A stretch of 64,000 nucleotides of DNA from Gloeopeniophorella convolvens. Taxonomy: Eukaryota; Basidiomycota; Agaricomycetes; Russulales. This document shows positions 10,150-20,669 of this stretch, piece by piece. Location of the stretch: assembly GCA_022496205.1 (NCBI GenBank), contig WTXD01000006.1, positions 62,001-126,000 of the forward strand, given 5' to 3'. The first letter of the stretch is position 1; the number at the start of each line of letters is the position of its first letter. A program made the position numbers and the translations under genes. The notes under the pieces were generated by a model. That model did not search any database and was not told the DNA's origin. It saw only the letters and a program-made list of their open reading frames with translations.

Positions 10150-11925
10150 TCAGACCATAGAATCGGGCGGCGGCAGCGGCTTCTCCGAGAGCGAGAACGG
10201 GCGCGGCGGGCGCTCGGGGGCGGTCACAGAGCCTGGCTTGCTATCCGTGTTGGCCATCTCGTGCGACTCGACATCGATGAACACCTGTGGCGCGTCGGCA
10301 GGGTTCTATGCGCAGACGGTGGGCGAGTGGACTTACCTCTGGTCTTGTGATGCTGCTTCCGAACGTCAGGACGTTGGCCTACCACGCACGTTGAGCGCAC
10401 GTCGGCGGATGCAGTGCGTGTGAGGGTGGCACGTACCCGTCTGCCTGTGCTGGAAGATGCTTCGGTCGAGACGTCCTGTGTGCCAAACTTCCAGCCAGAA
10501 CGCGAGTTGAGGCTGGATAGAAGCGAGTTGCTGTAAAGCTTAGATAGGGCCAAATTGAAGGCCAGGTGCCTGTCGGAAGCTCGATCAGGTCTTCTTTTTC
10601 TACATTGTTATTCGAGATGAAACATACGCGCCGCTGTTCGGCTTGGGAGAGAATACGCGTCAGCGAGGGAAGAGGATGCAGGATGTTCACATACGACTCC
10701 CAAGTATAGCGCAAGGTCGAGCGTCGCCCATATCGATGTCACAAGGCCGGTTTGAACCGTCACTGAAAAACTTGATCATGAGTCTAACGGCGAACTCAAA
10801 GCAAAGTCGACGAACTGCGGATCAACTTGTCGAGAATGTCGTTGGACACCTTGAAGGATCCCTTGTGTCTCCGCTGGACAAGACACGCGCAAAATTACTA
10901 CTTGATGGCGTTGTAACAGTGCCAGGAGACTCACGAGATGCCATACGAGGATCGTCGTGATTGCAATGTCGGTGACAGTCGACGCAGCCAACCATATGAT
11001 CACAGTGACCTTGAACTTCTGAAACTCCAGCCACTGAGGGACGATGCCTATGGCGATCGAGGTCCCTATTCCGCCAACTGATGCATGTTGGGTGGCGGCG
11101 ATACGGTGGGGAGGTTCGGGGATGACTCACGACACTCGACTAGCGCGCCTACGGCGATGAACGCGGATGCGATGTAGCTGTTAGTGAGAACCTTGACTCG
11201 CCAAGCAAAGAAGATCTGGACAGTGGCTCCTATGATTGCCTAACATTGGAAAGGGCAATCAACTCGTGCACTATGCGAGCGGGTGAGAAGTGCGTACCGT
11301 CATTGCGGGATCTATGCGGTAGTTTTAGTCGTATCATATAGTTGGAGTAAACGCCGAACGCCATTTCTTACCTGTTCCGAATACTTGACAACGAGTCAGA
11401 TCCGCTTCAATTCAACGAAGTAAATGCAGAACCTACCCCAATTGGCCTTCATGATGGCTTGCGGATTGTCTGGGCGGTGCATCAGAGGCATGAAATCCGC
11501 GAGTCACTTGTACATACTATAGTTGTTGACTAATGCATTGTAGATGTACTCGATGTCAAAGACGCTGTTCATAGTGTCTGCGAGGAAGATGAACAACACC
11601 TCGAAGGAGGGTAAGCCTAGCGTCGACACGCGCGCCTCGATGAGGTATACTGACCACGAGCTTCATCCAGGTCCTGTCTCTAGAAGATCGTTAGTTATGG
11701 CAAGGGCGGAGGAGGCAGCGGACGCACTTCTTGAAGGTGGAGAAATAGATGAAAGTCTGTGTGATGGAGATGCCATAGAGCAGGGTGTTGAGCATTGTTC
11801 CGATGAGAAGAGGGCCATGGCTGGAGGCGAGTCGCTGATCAGCACGGCAAACGGGCGCGCTGCAAAGTCAACGCGTACGCGATCTTGGCAAAGTTGAAAG
11901 GTGGCGGCGGGGCGGATTCAGCCAT
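10150..11925 (-). CDS. DUF6534-family multi-pass membrane protein
   Basis: Basidiomycete membrane protein family with about seven helices and no proven function. Reading the minus strand through introns gives: start MAESAPPPP (ATG at 11925); PLLIGTMLNTLLYGISITQ (first helix); LADTMNSVFDIEYIYNALV; QIFFAWRVKVLTNSYIASAF; WLEFQKFKVTVIIWLAAS; then RRHKGSFKVSNDILDKLI, MTVQTGLVTSIWATLDLA and LALSKLYSNSLLSSLNSR. The tail VFIDVESHEM ends with a stop at 10150. These blocks and their order are the family signature. Most introns are GT-AG and under 100 bases; the splice before the SKLYSNS block is unclear and could hide a frameshift. The gene is divergent from the AAGAB-like gene. It is not related in sequence to the tandem seven-helix array nearby. 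Confidence 0.85.
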
Positions 11926-12362
11926 GGGTAGGAAGATGGACCTTTGTTGGACGGCAGAGGCAGAAGAGCATGAGGAAGGGTTATAAAGAGGGAAGGAAAG
12001 ATCTCAAACAAGGAAAGACGCGTCGTCGGTTGGAATCAACCAAGCAAGATGGAATTCGAACCAAATTCGAACCCCCGCGCAGGGAAGGCGTAGGGCCCAT
12101 CGCGGCATAGTCCGAATAGTTAGTAGAGAGCGTCGAGACAGGCATTTATGCATAATGTGGCGCAGAGCAGACGTTGAACAGAAGCTGACGATGGAGAAAG
12201 ACAGGCAGGCTCGCATCGGAGTAACTTGATTGACTTTGCGGACGCGCCCCTCGAAGCGCGCTCGCTTAGCGCTTACGGCACACAGCCATGACCAATGGCA
12301 GCCAATCGCCTGGAAGTGTGACCTTCTGCTCCACCTCCTGCTCACTCCCGACCACGGCGACC
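11926..12362. promoter_or_regulatory. Divergent intergenic region (DUF6534 gene / AAGAB-like gene)
   Basis: These 437 bases separate two genes transcribed away from each other, so both promoters should lie here. No clear TATA box or known motif was identified. Confidence 0.4.
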
Positions 12363-13845
12363 ATGTCTGAAGACGCGTCGAGCCGGATCCTGGTGGTTGC
12401 GTCGACGATGGAGACGGCGCGGCAGGGGGTGCAGAGTATGTTCTGTACGGTGTCTGCGCGGTGTGGCAGGGTCTGAGGAGAGGCTCATCGCAGGGATCAA
12501 GGCGTTCGTTGGTGACTCGTCCGATCTGCCGCCGTCGAATGCGATCCCGTGGACGATCAGGAACCGATACTATTCGGCCAACGTTCACTTCCATCTTGCC
12601 CAATGCGCCCCGACCTTGCCCCAATTCGCAGAGCCTATCCCCGCCGTCATCTTCGTCTGGCAGCGCGGCCAGGTCAGCTCCACCTCTTCGCTACTGCCCC
12701 ATTCAGCTAACCCCGCCCCGCTAGCCTTACGCAGAACACATCTTTGACATCGCAAAGTCCCTCGCCCGCATCGACCCAGACGTCGCCCTTGCCATCTCCC
12801 TCGGCACAGACAACCCGCATCACGACGATCCCCAGAGGGACCCGATGCCTTTCTCGCCGATCACGGCTTTGAATACATCGATGCCACCCGTACTGCCCGC
12901 TCTGCCGACAACGATGATGGGGACGACGGCGAGGACGTGCCGCAGGGCCTCCCGCGTGTCGTCGACGCCCTCAGCACCATAATGTGGCCCAACATGGTCC
13001 GTGCCCCACCCACCGGCAACCGTGCCAGCCAAATGCCCATGCTCTTCGACGTCATGCACGCAGCTGCCGACGGAGACGCAGAAGCAGATGAGGAGGACAC
13101 CCTCGCCGGGCTGCTCGCCGCCGACGCCACCGACCACGGCGCGCCCCAGACGCGCGCCCGCCGCGTGCAGCAGGAGATGGCCGCGCTCGAGCGCTGGCTC
13201 ATCGAGAACGAGGAGCTGCACGACGCCGAGCTCGCCGAGGCCGGCTTGGACGGTGCGCGCATACATTCGGATGGCGAGGACGCGGACGAGCCGCTCCGCG
13301 TGCCCGCCGTCCAGGTGCTCAGTGGCGACCCGTGGGCCGCGAGCAGCCCCGCCCCGTCCGCAGCAGGCGCGGCGGACTCCGCCAAGCCGGGATTCGACGA
13401 CGACTTTGCCGCGTTCGTCTCGGCGCCGGCGCCAGCGCTGCTCACGGCGCAGCGGCTCGTGCCCGCGCACACGGGCGGCTCGTACCGCTCGCTGCGCTCC
13501 GGCACGTCGGAATTCGCCTCGGACGCAGATGTGGACGACGACGCGGGCTACGAGGCGCTCGACGACCGCAGCACCGCGTCGCGCGAGCCCGGGGACGCCG
13601 GCTGGGACGCGGACGACGACCCACGCACGCCCGTGCGCCGTGGGTTCCCCGGCGCGGGCGACGTGCCGTTCGACCTCACGGACATCCTGAGCACGTTGCA
13701 GACGATGCGTGCGGATGTCGCGGGTGTCGAGGACGAGGCGCAGCGCCGCGCGATGACCGCGCGCTTTGCGTCCGAGTTTGTGTTCCGGCGCATGGGCGGG
13801 GACAACGAGGCGGGGGCGGAGGTGCCTGGACCGGCACACAGCTAG
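12363..13845 (+). CDS. Alpha/gamma-adaptin-binding protein p34 (AAGAB/Irc6-like)
   Basis: Family members act as assembly chaperones of the AP-1/AP-2 clathrin adaptors in the cytosol. The start MSEDASSRILVVAS (12363) gives the first strand of the Rab-like fold; then IPWTIRNRYYSANVHF, AVIFVWQRG, an intron (12674-12725), PYAEHIFDIA, ADHGFEYIDA and LPRVVDALSTIMWPNM, which are the family's landmarks. The C-terminal 280 residues are Ala/Asp-rich and poorly conserved, ending in a helix (FDLTDILSTLQTM). Two frame changes need explaining: one near 12470 after the first ~35 codons, and one near 12830 between TDNPHHDD and the DAFLADHG block, where no ordinary intron fits. Sequence error, an unusual intron or a lesion are all possible. 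It converges on CDC37, 188 bp away. Confidence 0.75.
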
Positions 13846-14033
13846 CGTGGCTGCCACAGCGAGCCCGCTGGCCGGCCGGGATGACGGTCTGGCTCTATAC
13901 CACGTACATACACACAGTAGCTAGAAGGGGTTTCTCGGTTCTGTGGAGCATTGAGACTCATCGTTGCATTCGCGGTCGTACATCGCTTCCGTTTCGTTCT
14001 ACCAGCTTTACACATACACTCTAGCACAGCCCT

Positions 14034-15698
14034 CTACGCGTCGTCGTTGTCGTCTTCGTCCTCGTCGTCTGCATCCGCGTCCGCCTGCGCGTGACCCGTC
14101 TCGTCCCGGATGCCCTCCTCCGCAAAGCTGAGGATGCCGCCCATGTCGAGCGCCTTGACGACCTCCTCTGCCTGCTCAACGGGCATGCTGCCCAGCACCT
14201 TGTTGACCGCCGCCAGCTCGCCCGTCTTGAGCGCGTCCTGCAGCCGCTCCGGCAGCCCGCAGAAGATGTCCCAGCGCATCTGCAGCGCCTTGCGCACCTC
14301 GTCAATGTCCATATCCTCCGTTCCGGGGCCCTCGAGCACGAGGTGCTCCGGCGGCGGGCCCTCGGGCACGTTGAACGAGATCACCGTGTCCGGGTTCTCC
14401 GCCACGAGCTGGATCTGCTCCTCGCCTGCCGCGGCGGCCTCTGCCTCCTCCTGCTTTGTCACCTCGACGCGCCGCACGATGTGCCCGTACGTGTCCTCGA
14501 CGTCCTTGCGGAAGATCGCGTGCGCGCTCTGCCCGCCCGAGATCATCCTGCAGTAGCGACAGCCCCGTGAGACCGCAAGCCGAGCGCATCACAGGCGGCA
14601 CGCACCGCTTGAAGAACAGCTGCACGCCGTCCTTGCCGAGCTTCTCGCTGTACTGCAGGAGCAGGCTCTGGTGCACGCACTGCTTGGCGTGCTTCGCCTT
14701 GCCGTCGCGCTGCGCCGTGAACGCCGCGACGAGCAGCGCGTCCGACGCGCCGGGCACGACCACGTCGCGGTGGTTCTGGATAAACAGCCACGACTTTTCA
14801 AAGTCCCAGAGCGGCAGCTGCGCGAACGCCTCGAGCGACGGCGTCATCGTCGGTAGGTCCTCGTCGTCCGTGGGCAGCGCCGCGGGGGGCTCCGCCGCTG
14901 CTGCTGCCGCGGAGGTCGACGCGCCCGGGTTGAGCACCTCGATCTCGGTCGCCTTTGCGGGGGTGCTCTTCGCCTTTCCTTTGCTCGCGCCCGCGACAAG
15001 CGCCGGCTCTGGCTTAGGCGGGACGTACTGGCAGAGCAGCGTGAGCAGCACAGCCCGCGCGCAGCACAGCGCAGCCGCGGCGCACCTTGGACTCGAACCC
15101 CTCGTGCAGATCGTCCATCGTGATGTGCCGCGTGCGCTCCTTCTCCAGCTCGTCCCGCTCCCGCCGCCGCTCCGCCGTGACGTCCCCGAGCTTCTGCGCG
15201 TGGAACGCGAGCCGCTCCTCGAGCAGCCGCGCGATCGCGTCCGCGTCCGCGCCTGCGCGCTCCTTGGCCTCCTGCGCGATCGTCTCGAGCAGGCGCAGGA
15301 TCATCGCGTCGTACGTCACCGGCGCGGGCGCGTTCGTCGGCGGGTGCTCGGGCGAGGGCTCGTACGCAGGCGTGCGACCTCGGACGCGAAGCGCGGCGCG
15401 CCGCCCGCGGCGAGCTCGGGCTGCAGCGCGCGCAGGCGCGCGAGCAGCACGTCGTTGCAGGCGACCTCCGCGTCGAGCTCGGCGATACGATGGTTGCGCA
15501 CGTCGCGCTTCTCGTGGATGTCGCGCTGCTTCCAGCGGATGAGCGACTTTTTATCGACGTTCGGGTGGCCCTCGATGTCCGAGTCGTCCGAGAGCTGTAG
15601 GGGAGATGAGGTCCTGGTGAATCGATGGAGGCGAATCGAGGCGCAGGGCGCGGGGTGCGCACCTCGAGCTGGTCCCACTTGGAGTAGTTGAGTGGCAT
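14034..15698 (-). CDS. CDC37: Hsp90 co-chaperone Cdc37 (full-length copy, one frameshift)
   Basis: Cdc37 loads protein kinases onto Hsp90 in the cytosol. Exons on the minus strand: 15698-15663, 15594-15086, 15027-14606 and 14547-14034, all joined by GT-AG introns. The N-terminus MPLNYSKWDQLE/LSDDSDIEGHPNVDK is the kinase-binding signature with the CK2 serine in SDDSD; RRRERDELEKERTRH forms the long coiled coil; LPLWDFEKSW to LFFKR and the final exon (MISGGQSAHAIFRKDV...) give the Hsp90-binding and C-terminal domains, ending in an acidic tail. One base is missing near 15356 relative to both pseudocopies (after LRTS), which breaks the frame. As Cdc37 is normally essential and this is the only full-length copy here, a sequence or assembly error is plausible. 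It is divergent from the first tandem membrane gene. Confidence 0.9.
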
Positions 15699-16629
15699 GG
15701 TGGTGTGTGCGCGGTATCGATGGCGCGGTTGGAGAACGCACTGAGCGCTGTTGAGTGTGCAGGTATACCGTTCCTTGTGTGTGCCTGCGGGTACTTTCCA
15801 GGGCTTTCCTGGCCTGGCGGAGCCGCAACCTGGTGCGGCAAGCGCCGGGAACCGAAGAGTCGAGAATGCAAGCCTCCATCTCCGCGACATCACCGTACGA
15901 GTCTGCCGATGCGCTGCTGCATCATTCTTTACCTTCGCTACACTCGTGTTATCGAGGAAGGAATCCCAAGGTTGAGTCGGCTCGTCTCCACAGCCAACAG
16001 CAGCCAATGCGAGCGTTCTACTTACCCTCTGAATCATCGCCTGGATTCGCCCACAAGAGTACCGGAAGGCGGTGCATAATTTGACCGAAATATGCAGGTA
16101 GAAATACTAAAAAGGGGTCGACCCCGGCGGCTTCTGGTCGCTACCCGGAGCTTGCAACAAATCACCCAGCTTGGGCCTCCCCCGACCCCTCAGTCGTTTA
16201 TGACTAGAACAGGAACCAGAACTACCATATCATGTAGAAAGGTACCAAGGTGCCCACTCAGGAGGCCCCCACTCGGGAGGTATCCACTCTCCTGCATCGG
16301 CGTCACCAACGTGTCGGCATGCGGTTTCATCAACATTCTCAAATCTGAGACACACTTTTGGCGCAGGCTGCCTTCATTCCGGCTCTCCAATTGCCCACCT
16401 GAGAGACTGCAGCGCCGCATCGTTATCGGATTACGTTCCCTGCTGAACAGATGTCAAAACTGTCGTGCGCATCGCCGTTGCTGTGCAGGGTCATCTCTCC
16501 CCCATCGCGCTCTCTTAAAGCGATTCACGAGCACGTTGGGGCACCTAGTGACCTACCGCCATCTTCTGCCTGCCCTAGCCATCTCTGCTGTCTTTTCTTC
16601 GCTGCTGGTGTTGTCCGTCTCCCGAAGAG
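15699..16629. promoter_or_regulatory. Bidirectional upstream region CDC37 / membrane gene B
   Basis: These 931 bases lie between divergent start codons, and the same arrangement and much of the sequence recur at the other copies (19780-20669, 32698-33587, and inverted at A). The CDC37-proximal part is shared by CDC37 copies; the other ~600 bases are shared by membrane genes. A TATA-like TCTCTTAAAG lies at 16511-16520, followed by a pyrimidine-rich stretch up to the ATG. Confidence 0.6.
16511..16520 (+). promoter_or_regulatory. Conserved TATA-like element, membrane gene B
   Basis: TCTCTTAAAG, about 110 bases before the ATG. Most paralogs have TCTCATAAA(G/A) at the same place: 20561, 22961, 27512 and 30129. 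Confidence 0.5.
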
Positions 16630-18014
16630 ATGGCCCTCACGTCGCTTCGATGGCCTATACTTTACTACATCTGCGAGACATTCTTCTTCGGTGCGTACCG
16701 CTATGGTGTATCGACATGTTCCTCTCACACTAAAACAATGCGCAGGAATATACACGGTTCTTTTTGTGCTTTCGACAACTCTCATGCTGTGAGTTCTCTT
16801 CGCCTTACTCTCAGTAAAAGAAGTTTCTCTCTCACGCACTCTAAGCTCGAGACAAGGGCATACGCGCACGCGGAACCTAGTGGTCGCTGCGTCTGTCACC
16901 ATGTATATTGTCTCCGCGACACATTGGGCCATCGGCATAGCACTTCTTGTGAGGACAGCGAGGAATAGCTCTGTCGTCCAGATTGGCGTGACCCCCGTCG
17001 AGGTGATTGCTATTGGTTACATACCTTCAATTAGCGTGTGTCCTTTCCAGGTGATCTTCCAATCGGACGAATTCTGACCGGAGCACAGGCTGTCCTGGGC
17101 GACGCGATTGTCGTCTGGCGAGCATGGGTCTTGTGGGAACGCCGCTACGACTTGTTCATCCCTCCAATCCTGTTTCTCATAGGTACCATTGGTGAGTCTC
17201 GCCTATTGACGAGAATCCTGCCTCGATCTGTTATGCTTACACGTCAACTACTAGCAACCTCTATAACTGGCGCGGCGCTCACCTTCAAGAGCGCCAACAG
17301 CGACACGTGGCAGGAGGGTAACACCTCTTCCTGGTTTGATTACCTCATCTATGGTCTCACCATCCTGACCAACCTCTGGGCAACTGGCTTGATCTGCATC
17401 AGAGCATGGTGCGCGCCTCCAACGTTGCCAACCCGCATGAGGCGTCCCCCGCTCACCAACATGCTGCACCTCTCAGGCAGCACAGGCGTTTCCTACGATC
17501 GCTCATGGGAAAGAGCACCCCGAGAACCAGAGCAGAGAAAGCACTTGCGTTTCTGATTGAATCAGGTGTTATATACCTCTGCATTTGGGTGCGTCGAACA
17601 GCGGCCGTGGCTATCCCGTACATTGACTTCGGACACCGGGTGCGCGCAGGTAGTATATATCGTTGTGAGCCTCGCGTCCCCAGACGGGCAGCTCGTGTTC
17701 AGCCCCTTCATGATCCAAATTGTCGTAAGCTCTTCTTTGATCTTTGCGTGACCATACGCGAGGCCAACATTTGTTAATAGGGCATGTACCCGACTGTCAT
17801 CGTCATTGTGGTCACCATGCGACTTAGCACAGCCGATGTGTTATCACAGGCCAGCCGCTCCGAGCAGCTCGCGCCGCCCACACCTATCGTGTTCATGTCG
17901 CAGTCTCTGCAGCCAGAGTTGTTCAATGACAGCACCTCCGACACCGAGGATATCCCATCATTTCATGGACCCGCGCCATCGCAAGTATACTCACCAACGT
18001 TCCTCGTCAAATGA
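16630..18014 (+). CDS. Seven-helix membrane protein, tandem copy B (intact)
   Basis: Agaricomycete multi-pass membrane protein family of unknown function. Exons 16630-16690, 16746-16788, 16846-17035, 17089-17191, 17255-17408, 17477-17588, 17650-17724 and 17781-18014 join in frame to 323 codons. Helices: YYICETFFFGIYTVLFVLS; LVVAASVTMYIVSATHWAI; VIAIGYIPSIS running into VLGDAIVVWRAWVLW; LFIPPILFLIGTIATSI; YGLTILTNLWATGLICIRAW; LAFLIESGVIYLCIWVVYI; MYPTVIVIVVTMRLS. The C-terminal tail is Ser/Pro/Thr-rich and probably cytosolic. GDAIVVWRAWVLW and MYPT-VIV are the family's strongest motifs. It shares exon phases with the five copies downstream. Not DUF6534. A receptor-like role is only a guess from topology. 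Confidence 0.85.
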
Positions 18015-18411
18015 AAGGACGGCCTTCACATTGGCCTTGGAGCGCACCACGAGATCTTGGGCTTAGATATCAGCAGGAAACAAACGGTGGTGTAGGAGCA
18101 GCCTAACATCGGGACAAACTCAGGGAATACCCAAGGCGACAAATGTGCCAAGTCGGAAAATGCAGCGTCGCTAGCGTCGTTATCGTCAATCACCCTCCCC
18201 TTTGGCATAGTTCGGGTACATCATTGTTAGCGAGCCACTGGCGACGATGTGGGCGTTTTGCCACCCCTTTTGTGCCATCGCCCTTCTCGATAGTTTGTAC
18301 GTTCTTCAGTAATTTCGTAGGGCAGTCTAAGCGACTGTCAAGTAAACAAAAGTACTATTAGACTGTCGAAATGATACGCCCTTGGATCCACCAATCCCTA
18401 ATTACACCACA
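18015..18411. other. Intergenic, 3' flank shared by membrane genes
   Basis: Sequence similar to 22230-22430 and 24590-24860 (the word CACCAATCCCTA and nearby text recurs), so the downstream flank belongs to the duplicated unit. No gene seen. Confidence 0.6.
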
Positions 18412-18889
18412 CTAGAGTGGGAACATATCTGTGACAAGCAGCTCCAGGGCGCTTAGGCGGTCCAGTTCCAAGTCACGGAGGTGCCAGATAGAATGCAGTG
18501 AGCACCGCACCTGCGCGGTGGGAGTTGCGCGGTGGGAGTATTGATTATTGACGCAATAGTCCTCGAGCCTTCCGGCAGCCGGTCCCACTACAGCATGAGC
18601 CCTGATCAACAACAAGTCAGCGACATGAGTAATCTGCGGGAGTCAGACCCGAGCAACTGCACATAAAGCGGCGCAGCGAGGAGAAGTAGACCATAGCCCT
18701 CGAGGCGGAACCCGTAGCGTGTCCCAGGCGGGGGGGGCTTGTAACATGTCACTAGTCAGCGCGTGTGGGCAGGTGCAGCGCATGCATCACGAACCCCCGC
18801 GTTTGGCGGGCTGACAAGCAGGAGAACGCGCGCGTCGCGGACACGCGGGGACGCACCTATGCGGGGGCCACTAAGTTCGCAGTAGCGGG
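18412..18889. repeat. Duplicated flank segment R1a
   Basis: Matches 24863-25230 in order: the 'aagtagctc/aagcagctc' start, the CGGCAGCCGG..CCACTA block, GAGCCCTGATC, and the GC-rich end near ATGCATCACGA..CCCCGCG. It sits between membrane gene B and the truncated CDC37 copy and is probably an ancestral spacer carried with the unit. No coding signal. Confidence 0.65.
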
Positions 18890-19779
18890 GTGCGCAGAGA
18901 ATACGCGACGAGCTGGGTCTGCTCCTCACCTGCGGCGACAGCCTCTTCCTCCTCCTGCTTCGTCACCGTGCCATACGATGTGTGCGTACGTGTCCTCGAC
19001 GTCCTAGCGGAAGATCGCGTGCGCGCTCCGCCCGCCGGAGATCATCCTGCAGCGATGATAGTCCGTGAGACCGCGAGTAGCCACCGCAGGGAACAGCCTG
19101 TCCCTTGCCCGAGCCAGCAACGGGCGCTAGTCCTGGCTTGGGCGGGACGTACTGACAGCAGCGGCGTGAGCGCCCGCTCGTGGCAGGCCCAGCCACCGCG
19201 CGCACCTCGGACTCGAATCCTTCGTGTAGATCGTCCATCGTGACGTGCCGCGCGTGCTCCTTCTCCAGCTCGTCCCGCTCCCGCTGCCACTCTGCTGTGA
19301 CGCCCTCGAGTTTCTGCACGTGAAACGTGAGCCGCTCCTCGAAGAACCGCGGAACCGCGTACGTGCCCGCGCCCGCGCGCTCCTTCGCCCCTTGCGATCG
19401 TCTCGAAGAGGCGCAGGACCATCACATTGTATGTCGCCGGTGCTCGGACACAGGGCTCGTGCGCAGGCGCGCAACCTCGGCCGAGAGCCTCGATGCGAGT
19501 GCGCGCTGCAGCGAGCGCAGGCGTGCGAGCAGCACGTCGTTGCAGGCGACCTTCGCGTCGAGCTCCGCGATGTGCTGTGCGTGCGCCTCGCGCCTCTCGT
19601 GGACGTCGCGCTGCTCCCACCGGATGAGCAACGTTTTGTCGACGTTCGGTTAACCCTCGACGTCCGAGTCGTCCAAGAGGTGCGGGGGGACGTCCTAGTG
19701 AATCAATGGGGGTGGATCGGGGCGCGGGGCATGGGGTGCGTACCTCGAGCTGGTCCCACTTGAAGTAGTTGAGAGGCAT
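18890..19779 (-). pseudogene. Decayed partial copy of CDC37 (copy C)
   Basis: The minus-strand sequence starts MPLNYFKWDQLE (ATG at 19779), followed by intron 1 and degenerate versions of HIAELDAKVACNDVLLARL, RERDELEKEHARHVTMDD and EEQTQLVA. Multiple frame breaks and loss of the middle region (the LPLWDFEKSW block) and the C-terminal domain show it is non-functional. The downstream end coincides with that of copy A. It is divergent from membrane gene C, as in the intact locus. In this copy the codons after LRTS are in the correct frame. Confidence 0.85.
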
Positions 19780-20669
19780 GGTGGTGTGTGCATGGTATCA
19801 ATGGGAGATTGGAGGGCGTAGCACCGGGCACTGCTAGGTGAGCAGGTAGTAAGTAAGTACCGCTCCTTGTGTGTGTGCGGGCACACTTTCCTGGCGGAGC
19901 CACAACCTCGCGCGGCAAGCGCCGGGAACGGAACGGTTCATGAGAGCGCAATCCGTCCGCGACAGGGCCACCGTGGGTCCGCCGACGGCCACTCCATTCT
20001 GTGTTGTCTAGTCAGCTCGTCTCTAAACCACAGTCAGCAACGGCCAAAGAGAACGTTCTGCTTACCCTCTCAGTCATCCCATTCAATCCCTTATCAATCG
20101 GCCCCCAAGAGCAAAGTGGTGAGCTGCAAGCCTGCAACTTGTCTGGGTCCCAGTATGCAGGCAGGAGTACTAAAAGAGGGAGGAGGGGATCAATCTCTTC
20201 TAGTCGAAACGCTATCCGATTCCGGAGCTTGTGACAAGTCATCCGGCTTAAGCATTCCCCGGCTTCTCGGTCATTTAGAGCCAGAACAGGATTCAGAGCT
20301 GCCAGATCCTGCAACGCATCCACTCGGGCCACAAGTGCGACCATGCTGCATCCGCGTCATCAATATGTCGGAACGCGGTTTCGTTCTCGAATTTGAGACA
20401 TGCAGTCGGCGCTGGCTGCCTTCATTCCAGCCTTTCAATCGCCCACCTGAGATATTGCAGCACCGCATCTCCATCGGATTACGCTCTACGCTGAACAGAT
20501 GTCAAGACCGTGTCGTGCGCGTCGCCTTTGCTATGTAGGGCCATCTCCCCACCATTGCGCTCTCATAAAGGATCCGCAAGCACGTTGGGCACCCAGCGAT
20601 CTCCCGCCTGCATCAAGCTATCTTTATCATTTTTTCCCTCACTGCTGCTGGTGTCTGTTTCTCGGAGAG
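19780..20669. promoter_or_regulatory. Bidirectional upstream region, pseudo-CDC37 C / membrane gene C
   Basis: Colinear with 15699-16629. TATA-like TCTCATAAAG lies at 20561-20570, about 100 bases before the membrane gene ATG, with a pyrimidine-rich run after it. Confidence 0.55.

Noticed and set aside
12040..12080. Possible tRNA T-arm (GGTTCGAATT) on the minus strand
   Set aside because: No matching acceptor, D-arm or anticodon arm could be assembled around it.
12820..13857. 345-residue minus-strand open frame opposite the AAGAB-like gene
   Set aside because: Arg/Val/His-rich antisense of high-GC codons; the plus strand carries family motifs.
14456..15691. 411-residue plus-strand open frame opposite CDC37
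   Set aside because: Antisense shadow of a GC-rich gene; Ser/Arg/Ala-rich with no domain, while the minus strand gives clear Cdc37.
16092..16733. 213-residue open frame upstream of copy B
   Set aside because: It runs through the shared upstream block and into exon 1 out of frame, and the frame is not conserved in the other copies, so the block is more likely regulatory.
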